Below, one piece after another: positions 9,762-20,849 of a stretch of 64,000 nt of DNA. A program made the translations under genes and the position numbers. The stretch is taken from positions 62,001 through 126,000 of the forward strand of contig CAUEEP010000927.1 in NCBI GenBank assembly GCA_958450365.1, given 5' to 3'. A model generated the notes under the pieces. It was given only the letters and a program-made list of their open reading frames with translations, searched no databases and had not been told where the DNA came from. Origin of the DNA: Mesorhabditis belari (Eukaryota > Nematoda > Chromadorea > Rhabditida > Rhabditidae). Positions within the stretch are counted from its first letter, which is position 1; each line of letters opens with the position of its first letter.

Positions 9762-12122
9762 ATGATCTCCAATATCGCCATCTTGATATCAACAATTACC
9801 ATAACAGTACAAGGTTTGTTTATTTGAAAACAAAAAGAGACTTCATTTTCAGGAGCAACAATGGAATGGTGTGATTATTGGAGACTGAGAGGAGTGTCTC
9901 GTTCTGAATGTATACCACTTCAGTGGAGTATACAAAAGAATTATCAGCATCGACAACCAATTGAATCCCATGGTTTGTTTTGATGAAGAAAATGTAGTTT
10001 TGAATAGATACATATTCTATTCAGCTGCGTCAATTCCCTTATGTCATGTTGTAACAAGAGTATCCCAATGTGCAAAGACGGGTTTCTGTGCTTCGGGTTT
10101 GTTGTGTTGGGTGGGTGGACAACCGTGTTGCGCCAATCAGAAATTGCAGAATCGGGTGAGAATTTTTTTATGTGAAATATCTTAAATATGCGTACATATG
10201 TTACTTCCGATTTTGAATACATTCAAATCGGACTCTATTTTTGAAACCTTTTTAACAGAATAATGTTTTTGTATTAGAATCAATAAATTACTAAATAAAT
10301 TATAGCTTTTGCACAAGTTCCCTTAAAAATAAAAAAGATGCATTTCTTTTGTCATGTTTTTGATAAACTATTGTTTGGATTTTGATTAATGAATAAAAAG
10401 GGCGTAATTTCGATAGTTTTAAGATAAACCTTTCGTTGAGATACTATTGGGTTGTCCAGTTATGAATGCGCGTTTTTACTATTTTGTAAATTTCTCAAGA
10501 TATCGGACAGAGGTATATGAGTGTTATATATCATTCGAAAGCTGAAGATCTCCTCTACATTTTGGAATAAAAAAGTTTTTGAATTCATTCAACTTTTTGG
10601 GAAATTGACTCCACAAAGGGAGAGGTCCTTTTCGAAAAAACCCATTCCAGCTTAGCTATTCCTCAAGTTTTATGGTGTAAAATAACCGCCCAGAAAAGAA
10701 AAGAAAAGTAAAGATGCTCTGAAATTGTTATATTTTTAAAAAAAGTTGTATTGATATATCTATTGGCCAAACATCAAACGGTTAACTCAATTTGAGCGGA
10801 GCCAAAACCTGATCCAAAGGCACCCTTCCATTTTTTGGCCACCTCTTCTTCTGTGCAGTCAATTTGCCCAAAAGCTGGACAAATTCAAAAACTTTTCATA
10901 TCAAAATGTAGAGGAGATCTTCAGCTTTCGAATAATACTCATATATATCTTTTTCTTGATTTCGGTATCTTGAGAAATTTAGAAAATAGTAAAAAACGCG
11001 CATTCATAACTGGACAACCCAATAAATTGCTGAACAAAACTAAAATTGTGTTTGATTTAACTAGATTTGGTTGAAAAATTTAATAAAATTCTTTGTGAAA
11101 CGACTTTTCTAGGTAAAAAGAGGTTTCGAAGATAAAAGTTTTCAAAATCGAATCTGACACATCAATACCTTATTGTTACAGCAAGTGGGTGCTCCAGGTT
11201 TAATGAATGGTGGACAATGTCCGGCGCCTGATGATCTCAATGTAGTATGCCGGCAAAAAGTGAGTTTGGAACTAATAAATACGCAATGCCAAAACGGTTT
11301 ATTTCAGACAACAGTAAGTTGGTGCAATCTTGACCGGGACTGCCACATGACGAGCACAATGCACAAGTCAGTGTCAGCATCGTTCCCATTTTTGATATCA
11401 ACTTTAGATGCTGTCCAACTCCGTGTGGATATAATATGTGTGTCCCATCAAGACAACCCGTTGATTTAATAACGAGAAGTGAGTTGAGGAAATGGAAATT
11501 AACAAAGCTAAACTTTTTGAATCCGTAAAGAGTTAGAACGACTAAGATCTACTATATATAAAAGAGCAATGTCTGTCCGCCCGTCTGTACGAGCTCTTTC
11601 TCAGCCGTCTTTGGAAATTTTTGGAAAAAACATTTTTTAAGAAGCCTTAAAATTTTCATCGTCACGGTGACGAAAACTATGCGTTAACCCCAAAAAATCC
11701 AGCCAGAATGCAGATTATGATAAAAGGCCAGAATGTAGATTATGATGAAAAAATAATCATTTTTTAGTGTCATCATTGAGCATCGTTCCAACGCAATGCC
11801 CACCATTGGATGAAGTTCCAATTTGGTGTCGAAATCCATCAAATAGTGGAACCTCATGGTGCAATTCCCACAATGAGTGTCGTCAAACATCTATGCACAC
11901 TCGGCTTTGCTGTCCGACAAGGTTTGCTCGTTGAAAGAATAAATAACTAATAAGCGTATTTTAAAACACTTCTGGGATACTTGATTTTCAAGAATTGTAA
12001 CTAGACCAGATAACCATTTTGACAATTTATTTATCGTAGAGATACATAGGAAAAATACTTATTTTAGATGTGGTTACAATGTTTGTCTCCTCAAGCTTCC
12101 CAACAAGTTCATCATCGCCTAA
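9762..12122 (+). CDS. Secreted Cys-rich protein with WAP-like repeats
   Basis: Eight exons close in frame to 239 residues: 9762-9813, 9853-9972, 10025-10155, 11182-11259, 11308-11366, 11408-11478, 11768-11921, 12068-12122. The N-terminus (MISNIAILISTITITVQG) is a plausible signal peptide. Three Cys-rich blocks follow. Two are clear duplicates: SWCNLDRDCHMTSTMHKCCP with TPCGYNMC, and SWCNSHNECRQTSMHTRLCC with PTRCGYNVC. The CxxDxxC...KCC...CGY pattern resembles the whey acidic protein four-disulfide core, usually a protease inhibitor or antimicrobial. The first block (CAKTGFCASGLLCWVGGQPC) is more divergent. The block boundaries differ from canonical WAP, so this may be a nematode-specific Cys family. 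Intron 3 (1.0 kb) holds a MITE nested in another; intron 6 holds a SINE piece. Confidence 0.75.
10231..11155 (+). mobile_element. MITE family A, copy interrupted by a second MITE
   Basis: The outer parts match 40026-40366 along their length (for example GATGCATTTCTTTTGT and AAAGAGGTTTC). Without the inner 580-bp insert the copy is about 345 bp, the same as the uninterrupted copy. Ends resemble TCCGATTTTGAAAC in inverted orientation. It lies in intron 3 of the WAP-like gene. Confidence 0.75.
10445..11024. mobile_element. Nested mariner-like MITE with about 140-bp inverted repeats
   Basis: The left end (TTGGGTTGTCCAGTTATGAA) is matched by its reverse complement at 11003-11022, and the similarity runs inward about 140 bp on each side (for example AGCTGAAGATCTCCTCTACA and its complement). 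It is flanked by TA. No transposase is present. It interrupts MITE family A at a TA that is single in the copy at 40236-40237. Confidence 0.85.
11550..11632 (-). mobile_element. SINE 3' fragment (reverse orientation)
   Basis: The reverse complement of the tail shared by the other SINE copies: TATATATAAAAGAGCA, then GTCTGT and CAGCCGTCTTTG. Only the tail-proximal part remains; it lies in intron 6 of the WAP-like gene. Confidence 0.65.
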
Positions 12123-12684
12123 TACTTCAAAATAACCTTATTTTTGTACCTCAAAATCATGACAATTTTTGCTCGCTAGGTAATTTATTTTTGCCATTCC
12201 ACGAAGATCTTTTTATTTGTTTTTTCCTAGTCTTTTTCTCCGAGTGTTTTTATCAACTGTGAATCCTTAGTATTTATTTCATTTTTAAGTTTGAAAACTG
12301 TTACTCTTTGTTCGAAATTTATAGAGAATAAATTTAATAAATTTTTCTCAGAATGTAAATATCGGCAAGGAAATAATATTGGATAAATTCTTTTTTTGCT
12401 CGATGGCGAAAGGTTTTCATTGAATGAAAAGTGAGTATCTCCATTCAATCTATCAAAGCTTTTGCCTCAAAAGTATTCGTTCATTTATCTGAAATTTTCC
12501 TAGAAATGTTTTGAATAGATATTTTAATCTCTTGATGTAAATGGAAAAATTTGGGGCTTACTTAAAACATTTGGGGTCAATATTCAAAGCTTTGGCTTAG
12601 GCTTTCCCTTTTTCCTATCTCACAACAAAATGGCAAGTACGCCTTTTTAGATTTGATTTTGTCTTCGTTTTATATTTATAAACG

Positions 12685-12888
12685 GTGAAGTCGACGGCCC
12701 GCACAACCGTGATTAAAACCCCGTGGTCCCACTCAATTTTGACTTTAAAATTTTTTAATTTCAGATGGCACAATTATATTATATTTTTAGACTTTTAAAA
12801 AAATTTCAGTTTTTTTGGCCCAAAGACGGCTGAGAAAAAGCCCTTACAGACGAACAGACAGACACTGCTCTTTTATATATAGTAGATT
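12685..12888 (+). mobile_element. Degraded tRNA-derived SINE copy
   Basis: Shares with the 28.4 and 44.6 kb copies the block GACGGCCCGCACAA, the AATTTTGACTTTAAAATTTT stretch, CAAAGACGGCTGAGAAAAAG and the end ACAGACACTGCTCTTTTATA. The tRNA-like head is eroded; the B box is not intact. Confidence 0.75.
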
Positions 12889-13149
12889 TGCACTGTATTG
12901 TCGTTGTTTATTTTTTATTTGCGAGTTCACTGGGACCACTTGGCAATCGTTCAAATTTAGTCACGAAATAAACAAAAGATTGACGAAAAGTGGCATCAAA
13001 CAAAAAGATAAGCCCTTGAAAAAGGGTTTCCGATAGGAAAAATTTATTATCGAAATATTCTTTCTATTCTATTAAATTCTATTAAAAATCTATTGAGAGC
13101 ATTGAAATTTGATCTTTCGTTTTTCTTTTTCCATTTCCTCCAAAAGTCC

Positions 13150-13255
13150 AGTTTATGATTTCATCACTAAAAGGTGGAAAAAAAGGGGCAAAAGAAAAGA
13201 AAAGCAAAAAAAATGCAAAAGAAAAGAAAAGCAAAAGAAAAGAAAAGCAAAACGG
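13150..13255 (+). repeat. Purine-rich AAAAGAAAAGC-type simple repeat
   Basis: Tandem, imperfect AAAAGAAAAGCAA units. The open frames on both strands here are products of composition. Confidence 0.7.
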
Positions 13256-15724
13256 TGGTCTGACCACAAAATCCTTTGTCTATTTTGAAGACAAAGCTCA
13301 AATATTTCAAATATTAATATTGTCGGCAGTTCTAACATAATCTTTACAGCTATTTAATCCAATTATTTTAAAACATTCTCTCGCACCCAATCAGTCATTA
13401 AAATCTAGTGAACATCCACGTTGTCCTTGAACGAGAAATGACAGGAAAATCAATCTGTGATCAAAATGGAAATGTTTGTTGGAAAAGTTTTTGCTTTCAT
13501 TTTTTCTACTCAGCTCTTTTTACTCAATTTTCGCGAGTTTATTCGCCGACTATGAGTATTGGGGAATTCACTCAATTCCATTCCTCCATTTGCGTCAAAA
13601 ATTTTGTGTTATGATTGCTGGATTTAAGTTTGTTACATAACTTGGCATTTAAATGTTTTGCATTTATTGTTTTGAGGTCCTAAACTTTATAAATCATTTA
13701 TTGCACATCATCGAAACGGTTTTACTTATCTAGCTTGCACATTCTCCTTTTAGAATGTTTTATTTCATCATCATCCCTTCTCTTCTTCAATATTTGTCCG
13801 ATCCAATTTCCCTTTGAACATTTCAGACTTACTTTTGTGGTTCTTTCCCCTAAACCTTTTCTCTTCACAAATCATCCCCTTTTTGTCAATGTTGGTTTAC
13901 TTTAACTCATGAAATTGCAGCATTTATAAAAAAATGCGCAATATTTCGAAAATCCCATTCAAGAGGTTTGGAGGATGGTCGTGCCAGTCTCCGGTAACGA
14001 ATGGAATAACATAAAAGAAAATAACAAATAGCGAAGCCTTGAATGACCGTCCCTTTAAGTTTTTAAAACATTTCGGTTATTTCACTATTTTTTTGTGCGT
14101 GTTTGGCACACATTCTGTGAATCTGCCTTATTTTTTGCGTCATTCTAAAGAACGAGGCCTTTCTATTTTTGACTATTGGCACTTCTTCAACTTTTCAACT
14201 CAACCTACTCTACCTCACAAATCAGAAACCCAAACACATCTCAATAATCCTGATCGATTATCAACTTGAGAAAGTGAGGGCGTGGGAGAAGACGTTTGTA
14301 GAGAAAAAAAATCTGACGAATCATTGAAATTCCTTGAAGAGATTCCAATTCTGTATGTGTCAGGCTCATTCGGCTCAGTTTACGATCGCCTATTTGCATT
14401 TGATCGCGTCCAGAATTCTCGAAAAAGGAAAGGAAAAAGAGAGGAAAATGGGCTGAGAATGTCCTAGGGACTTTGGTCATCACTTCTGGAAAGAGAAAGG
14501 AGAAAAGGTAGAATCGTCGGTGAAGTCAAAAGGATGAAAAAGCACAAGTGGTTTGTAGGGGGGGGGTATGTAAGGGGATGACTCACCCGATCACCTTCTT
14601 TCCATCGCTCCCCATTCCCCATTCTTTCTCTTCCATTCCCTTTCATTTCATCTCCACATTCAGTTCAAAGTCAACCCTGTCCTTTTCATTCACTAGTCTC
14701 ATTTTTTCCAAAGATAGGGCGTGCTTCCGAATTCCTCAGCAGAGTTTTTGTCCTTGCATTTCTCAGCCTTGTCATAACTTTTTTTCTACGCTGTGCGTTT
14801 TATGGCTTTTAAATAAACATTGAAGCTCTTACTTAAAGATATTATTTTAGAACATTTGTTTGCTGTAGATCTTACTACTAGCTGGATCATATCACTTTCA
14901 TTATGCTACCGTGTCAAGTTATCGATATCAACAATGAGAATTAGTTTTATCTTTTCTGATATCAAAACAAATCATCAAGAAATCTTACTCCTTTTCTTCA
15001 CTTTTCGATCACAAGAAACTGTTGCATTTTGGCTGAGAGAGTCTCTTCTCGAGAGAGTCTATTTGCTGTCCACATTGCGATCGATTGAGAAATTCGAGAA
15101 AGGATTTCCCTCTTATATTGCTTCAACTTTTTAGCATTAAGATAAAATCTTTAGAGTTTCTTGGAAATCTCAAGATCTTTGCAACTCTTTGTAACTTTCT
15201 TTAGCATGACTTCGCTGTTCAAATCTACTCACTTGTTTTTCTCTATCCCTTCATTTAATGAATCATCCAATCTATTTTCAGATCTATTTAAAATCTAATT
15301 TTCTTGTTAGAAATCCATTATTTGATCGCTGACCACCACACTCACTAATGCCCTAAGCGACCTCTTTTTTCATTGAACATCCCATTTTTGGAGCCGAGAA
15401 TTGCAATTTGCGAGACAAAATTATCCGAAAGTATGACTCCAGCTGAGCCATCCATTTGCGAAAAGGAAATAGCTTCATTCTTTTTGTCTTTTCAGTTGTC
15501 TTTTTCAATTTGCCGTTGAAAATTTCACAGATCAAAAGCTTAAACTGAAGATTTTCCTTTGGTTTAAATGCCTAAAGTTGATCTAATCTTTGAAGCTCGA
15601 CGAACCTTTCAAAGTTTTATGAGTTTTGATAAGCTTTTGACGAATTCTCGGTTTTCCGTCCTCAACTTTCCTTTGGTTTTCGTTTTTCCTAAGGAAAAAC
15701 CATTAAATTCTAGGCTCGATCAGA

Positions 15725-18654
15725 ATGTCGATGAGTAATTCGATAAGAATACGGCGAAGCTCAAGAGCTGATTCAAAAGTGAATCTCATTTATGAAGTTC
15801 TCTTTGATGAAAGTAAGTTTAATGAATGGATAATACATATCAATACTGTTGATAATAATAATTACCAATTTAATTAGAAACTCCACCGGATGAGGCACCC
15901 GAACAACTATCAGTTGAGATTGGACAAAAACTCGAATTGAGGTGAATACACTACACATTTTTGTTCTCGTAGAGCAGAATCCATAAACCAAAAAGCAGGT
16001 TTTACAAAAACTTTGGGTTTAAAAGGTGTTAAATTAAATTTTAAAGAAGTTCATGTTGAAACTATTAACCTAACTTTCGATGACTATTTTTCCTTTGACA
16101 TGCATAAGCAATATCCACTTTAAGATGTCTAACAGAGGATGGTTCTCTTGATGCTGATTCGATGCATTTCACCACTCTCAACAAAGAGCTTCAATTTGAA
16201 AAAGAAGAGAAAATCGACAAAGGGTAAATAAAAAAGATACAATACGTCAATAATAAGGAATATTTAGAATCTCTGTCCCAATTGAAGGTTTCAATCTAAA
16301 GAAACATGCAGGAATCGTTGAATGCTCGGTGAAATATAAAAAGGAAAAAAATCGATCGATCACAAAGAGAATCAATTTTGCACATCAGGTAAATAACTTC
16401 AATAAACAGCTTTAGTATTGAAGTTATCAGTAAAAGAATAGGCTTATCTACATACACATTCAACAAAACTTTAGCAAGTTCTTCCAATGCACGTTATTCC
16501 TTGTGAAGTAAATATTTGTCACAATGGAGGTGTCTGTGGAGTCGAGGCGAAAATCGAGAAATGCTTGTAAGTCTTTGAAAAAGAATCAGTACCATATTTC
16601 TACGAATAAAAGACTATTTTTTTCTATTTTTTCGATCACCCCCCTAGACCCCGTCTTTTATTCGAGGTCGGTCTTCTATTCAAGACGGTCTTCTATTTTT
16701 TTGCATTCAAGAAAATTTTCAGGAAAGTAACCAACATTTTAAAAAAAACAGCCTTCTTTATAAAAATTTATTGTAACATGTTAACGACAAAATTTAACAA
16801 CAACACCTATGTATGCAACAACAATCTGTAACAAAATAATGAACTTCACGAAGACGACAAGTTTGTTCTTTGGAGCGTTGAAATTTGGAGGCCGTTGACA
16901 TCTCGTTGTAGGTTCCCTTATCGTCAATTTTTGTCGCCTCAAAAGATTTGAAAGCCATCCATTGTTTGCAGAAAATGCCTTTGTGAAATTCAGGTTCAAC
17001 TCGCGAAAGAAGTCCTTTGCTTTATTTTGAACCATCCGACGAGAGACTTTCATTTTTCTTCTCCCTTCTTTTCGCTCCATTGATAAGTCACCTCCTCAAC
17101 GGCGCAAAATGGAGGTGCACAGTCTCTTCTCTTAAGCCGTTTTACTCCTTTTTGTAGCAATTCTTCTTTTGCTCTCTAATCTCGAATCATCTTCGGGGTA
17201 ACATTGAACTGTCGTGCAGCCGCTTCCTTTGATTTCTCCTTTGAAAAACGAACAGCTTTGAGTTTAGATGAAAATGCGTAGGCCTATCGTTTGACTTTTG
17301 CTCCCAGAACTGTTGAATTCGACATCACCCAAAAAAGAAAAACTAGTAACGCAATAAAATATGAAAAACACCAGAAAAAAAGACTACACTTTCGGACTTA
17401 CTTTTCTGATTTCGGATACGATAATTTTGGTGCAAAAAAGAAAATAAGTGATACCTTGAATAAAAGACCGGTCTTATATTCGATCTTATATTCGAGGCGG
17501 TCTTCTATTTTTTTGATCACCCCCTAGACCTCGTCCTCTATTCGAGGCGGCTTTTGATTCTAGACCGGTCTTCTATTCGAAGAAATACCGTATATGTTGT
17601 ATCCGATTTGGATTCAATCCAAATCGGATACAACATATACAAGAGAACAGAGGTAAAATTTTATAGCTGGCTAGTGTATGAGTAATAATTTAAACTTTAG
17701 CTGTCCTCATGCCTTTGGTGGCGAGAGATGCGCCGACCCAGTGGTTTCCGATTTCATTTGTAAGTTAATTAAATATAACAAATACAAGTGTTATTTGAAA
17801 TTTGAATGCTAATGAGACAAGTGTTATTTGAGATCGTGCAGCTCAAGTCGCCCTTGGTGGATCAGGTGTTTTCCTTTTCGCACTTCTCGCCTTATCCGTA
17901 GCCCTCGGATTTCTTTTCCTCAAAGAAAGGTCAAAAATTATTCGAATATTTGAATTTTGTTTTGTTTATTAAGTGTGTTTTTAGATCATTTATAAAATTT
18001 TCAAATTTTTTAGTTTTAGGAGAAAAAGAAGAGAACTTTTGGATTATATGGATCGATCTCCCCCAGATTCTCCATTGTCACCAATACAAGAAGAATCACA
18101 ATCTGATGTATTCAACTTCAGTATTGAGAATCCATATAAGGTAAATAGAGAACTACCTCGAAATGAACTCTTTCTGACACATGTTTTGTTTATTATTGTG
18201 AGAAATGAGGCTAAACAACAGTAAAGCAAGTTTCATCATATGTAAATAGCACAATAAATATGAATGGAACACTAAATGCGAATAGAACAAAATAAGTAAG
18301 AAATGGCTTTAAATTTCAGGAAACATGTACCCCACAAAAAGCCCCAAAACGAAAGCCGCCAGTTCGTTCAGAAGAAGTGACAAGTGATTCGTGGTGGAGA
18401 AGAAGTATGAAAAGATTGAGAGGAGGATTTAGAGTAAGTGATTTCGATATTATTGAGATATCTAAGAATGCATAAAATCGGGTAGTTTCTTGGTGTCACT
18501 TATGTTGTGTTTGTACGATGATAATAAATTGAAGAGCTGTGGTAAAATCTAATAATAACAAGTCATAATCAAATTTTAGCCTCATCAAAATGGGAATCGT
18601 GCAGAAGGGAAAATGATGATCGATCCCTCCCCTCCACAACCACCTTTATCTTAA
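15725..18654 (+). CDS. Ig-like + EGF-like single-pass membrane protein
   Basis: Ten exons close in frame to 306 residues from this ATG: 15725-15812, 15878-15941, 16125-16223, 16268-16388, 16475-16566, 17701-17759, 17842-17929, 18020-18140, 18320-18433, 18580-18654. One Ig-like domain is framed by C52 and C103 (AGIVECSVKY); its usual Trp is not obvious. An EGF domain has six Cys at 134, 139, 145, 154, 156 and 165 (CEVNICHNGGVC, then CPHAFGGERC). A transmembrane helix follows (about 180-201), then a basic and Pro-rich tail (RRKRRELLDYMDRSPPDSPL). Ig-EGF-TM order is that of neuregulin precursors and of the nematode igeg proteins; I favour the latter. No signal peptide precedes the Ig domain, and an acceptor lies 8 bases before the ATG, so a 5' exon is probably missing. 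Intron 5 holds a pogo-like transposon. Confidence 0.78.
16590..17592 (-). mobile_element. Pogo/Tigger-like DNA transposon remnant
   Basis: About 1.0 kb, flanked by TA on both sides, with inverted ends CCATATTTCTACGAATAAAA (left) and CCGTATTTCTTCGAATAGAA (right, reversed). Subterminal tracts of CGAGG-CGGTCTTCTATT type occur at both ends. The minus strand encodes the N-terminal DNA-binding half of a CENP-B/pogo-type transposase; the DDE half is absent. It lies in intron 5 of the Ig-EGF gene. Confidence 0.8.
16781..17290 (-). pseudogene. Pogo/CENP-B-type transposase N-terminus, broken
   Basis: Reading minus from about 17290: FSKEKSKEAAARQFNVTPKM, then IRD and a stop where the usual Trp of the first helix-turn-helix lies. 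Further on, the frame 17080-16781 gives KVSRRMVQNKAKDFFREL and FTKAFSANNGWLSNLLRRQK, the second CENP-B-type helix-turn-helix, ending TTRCQRPP. Stops and frame changes show it is inactive. Confidence 0.75.
17590..17640. repeat. Perfect 51-nt palindrome
   Basis: Arms of 25 nt (17590-17614 and 17616-17640) are exact reverse complements around a single C. The outer part is GTATATGTTGTATCC and the core CGATTTGGATT. It abuts the right end of the pogo-like element. Its core resembles the terminal repeats of MITE family A (TCCGATTTTGAA) and a similar hairpin at 10206-10233. Confidence 0.9.
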
Positions 18655-20083
18655 AGTTTTCCAATTTTAAAACATTCTTAAACTGTAGAAACTTTGTTTT
18701 TGTTGTTAGGTTTGTTTTTGTTCTCTTGTGAACGAATCTCATTTCTCTGCAAAAAGAGAAAGAAATTTTTAAGATAATGGTACAATTCTGAAATGAAAGC
18801 TTTATTCTTGATCGTGCATAATATTTTTGTGCTTTACGGGTTACTCTTCTTTAAATCATCTGCAATCTTTGAGTAATTCTTTATAACTTTTGTTTACTCC
18901 TGTTTGTTTTGTTTAATCCTATTCGATAAACTTTTGATTAGAAACGAAGCACCACTAAAACAAGCAATCTACTATTAGCACAGGTCTGTTTCGTCTTAAG
19001 TTGTATTTTCAAAAGCATGTCAAGACAATCCAGACCCATACCCAGAAAATTTTTAAGTGAGAGGCAAGCTAGCCATTTTTAACCTGGTTTTACTATTAGT
19101 GAGGTCTACCCATCTATAGCTTGCATCCGAGTGGCAAGGGAGGGACAGTTGCCCCCTCTGCCCCACCCTCGCTACGGGTCTGATACAATCTGTTCATCCT
19201 TCTAATTTTCGAATCACTGAACAAAAATCCCCGCTTTCTCCGATTTTTGGGTGAGCCAACTTTTGAGTGTCATGGTCGCAAGTCAGGCCACACAACGTAA
19301 AAAAATGGAAACTCCCAAAATTCAATAGAATCGGGAAAAGGAAAAGCTAAGAGAAAATGAGAATAGGGAAGGGTGAGAGGAGAAGTCAAAAAGAAGAAGG
19401 TAAAGAGAGATCCGACGATGAAGTTGGTTGCACGATGGTATTTGTTTTCGACATGGCGGCACCGTTTGCGATAGAAAAAAGAAGACATGAAAAGCCTACC
19501 GATGAATGGAAAAAAAGAAGAAAATGAAGAGAAATAAAAATAGAAGACGAGAAAATGAAAAAAGAGGAGGCTAGAATGTGAAGAGAAAGAAGAAATGTTT
19601 AGAACAAAGCATTTTACCAAGAAGCACAGCAAGAAAAGACTTCTAGAGAAGATCAAAGAAAATGCTAGAGTTTCAAGAAGTATGAGACTTGAGAGAAGAG
19701 AAGAGACTCTCGGAGACAATTCTCGTGGTCAGGTGAGGTAAATCTTTCTGTAACACACGCGGCTTTTGACACCATCATTTTCCTCTTTTCCGATCGTTGC
19801 TCGTTATCCGAATTTTTTCGCTCGTGTTCAATCTTTTCTGTCAATTTTGTCATTTGAGTTTCCGAACGGTTTTTGCTTTCTTGGTTCATAAGATTTAAGT
19901 TATAACACTAGGGTTAACTTTACAGACCAAATTTGAAACCTCTAGCCTTTTATGATTCACTTGATTGGGCAACAGAATCTCATCAAGGAATTTTATCTAT
20001 TTCTATTTTCTTAAGGCCTTTTTGTATGATTGCTTTTTCGTGTTGAAGCAAATGCATAGCAAGTGAAACAATTTTTTTTTTAG
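18655..20083. other. Gap between the two EGF-TM units
   Basis: Probable 3' UTR of the Ig-EGF gene, then a possible short MITE (19028-19184) with CAGACCC-type ends. A purine-rich tract at 19300-19700 gives a 149-codon minus-strand ORF of biased composition. No second set of Ig exons was found. Confidence 0.5.
19028..19184. mobile_element. Possible short MITE with CAGACCC ends
   Basis: Starts CCAGACCCATACCCAG and ends CGCTACGGGTCTGA, giving short inverted ends (CAGACCC). It is GC-richer than its surroundings (GTTGCCCCCTCTGCCCCACC). No coding content. Confidence 0.35.
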
Positions 20084-20604
20084 ATGTCATTTTGTGAGGT
20101 CAACAATTGCTTCAATGGGGGTGTGTGTATTTTGATGCCCCCACATGGAAATGAAACGTGCATGTAAGTTGGAATATCTTACGATAAATTAACAGTTTTG
20201 ATAACTATAAGTAGAATTAATCAAATGAATTTATCTAGCAAAACTTGTAAAACTAAATTCAGATGTCCACGAGGATTTGATGGAGATTTTTGTGAGGATG
20301 GATGTCTTTGTAAGTGAGCCAAATAGCTATAAAGTATCACAGGACCATTCAGTACACACCGCAAAAACACTTGGTAACGGTGGATGGGCTTTGGCACTTT
20401 GTCTTCTCGTTCTTCTCATCATTCTTGCTGTACTTTACATTAGAGAAAGGTGAAATCATATTATTAAATTCACTTGAAATTGTCTAAACCAAAATTACTC
20501 TCTGATATCACACGTTATTTTTCAGAAGAACGAAACAATGTCCCCATGCAGCTGCATCAACGAGAGCCGCAGAAACGAGACAAATGATTGAAAAGACGAC
20601 ATGA
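20084..20604 (+). CDS. Second EGF-like + transmembrane cassette
   Basis: Exons 20084-20163, 20263-20309, 20353-20449 and 20526-20604 close in frame to 100 residues. EGF Cys are at 4, 9, 15, 26, 28 and 37 (CEVNNCFNGGVC, then CPRGFDGDFC), followed by a transmembrane helix (GGWALALCLLVLLIILAVLY) and a short basic tail. The EGF is split at the same place and in the same phases as in the Ig-EGF gene upstream (0, 2, 1, 2), and the CEVNxCxNGGVC core matches, so the two share ancestry. No signal peptide or Ig domain precedes it, and the ATG is the first codon after an acceptor, so it may be an internal Met. It is either an alternative 3' cassette of the upstream gene or a 5'-incomplete tandem duplicate. 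Confidence 0.65.
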
Positions 20605-20849
20605 ATATTTCAGAAAAGAAATGATCACTTATGAAACCCGCATTGTTTCATGACTTTTACTTTATTGGCCATCACTCAGGAAAATTCCTTTTTGCCAATT
20701 TCCATTTTTTATTTACTCACAATCTTTGCTTTGGATTTTCTATTTTTTTAAAGTAATTGTTTGTTTTTACAAAAGTTTTATTTTCAAAGTCAGTTTAACA
20801 GAGATAAAGTTTTGATGTAAACCGGCAGGTCGCTGTGATGAGGTAGTAT

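Larger units (their letters stand above)
12123..15724. other. 3.6-kb gap before the Ig-EGF gene
   Basis: Holds a degraded SINE (12685-12888) and a purine-rich AAAAGAAAAGC-type tract (13150-13255). The Ig-EGF gene probably has an upstream exon here, because its first recognisable exon opens after an acceptor and lacks a signal peptide, but I could not identify it. Confidence 0.45.

Noticed and set aside
19270..19719. 149-codon minus-strand ORF
   Set aside because: Composition is almost wholly Phe/Ser/Leu from a pyrimidine-rich tract, with no domain, no splice-consistent neighbours and overlap with another biased ORF.
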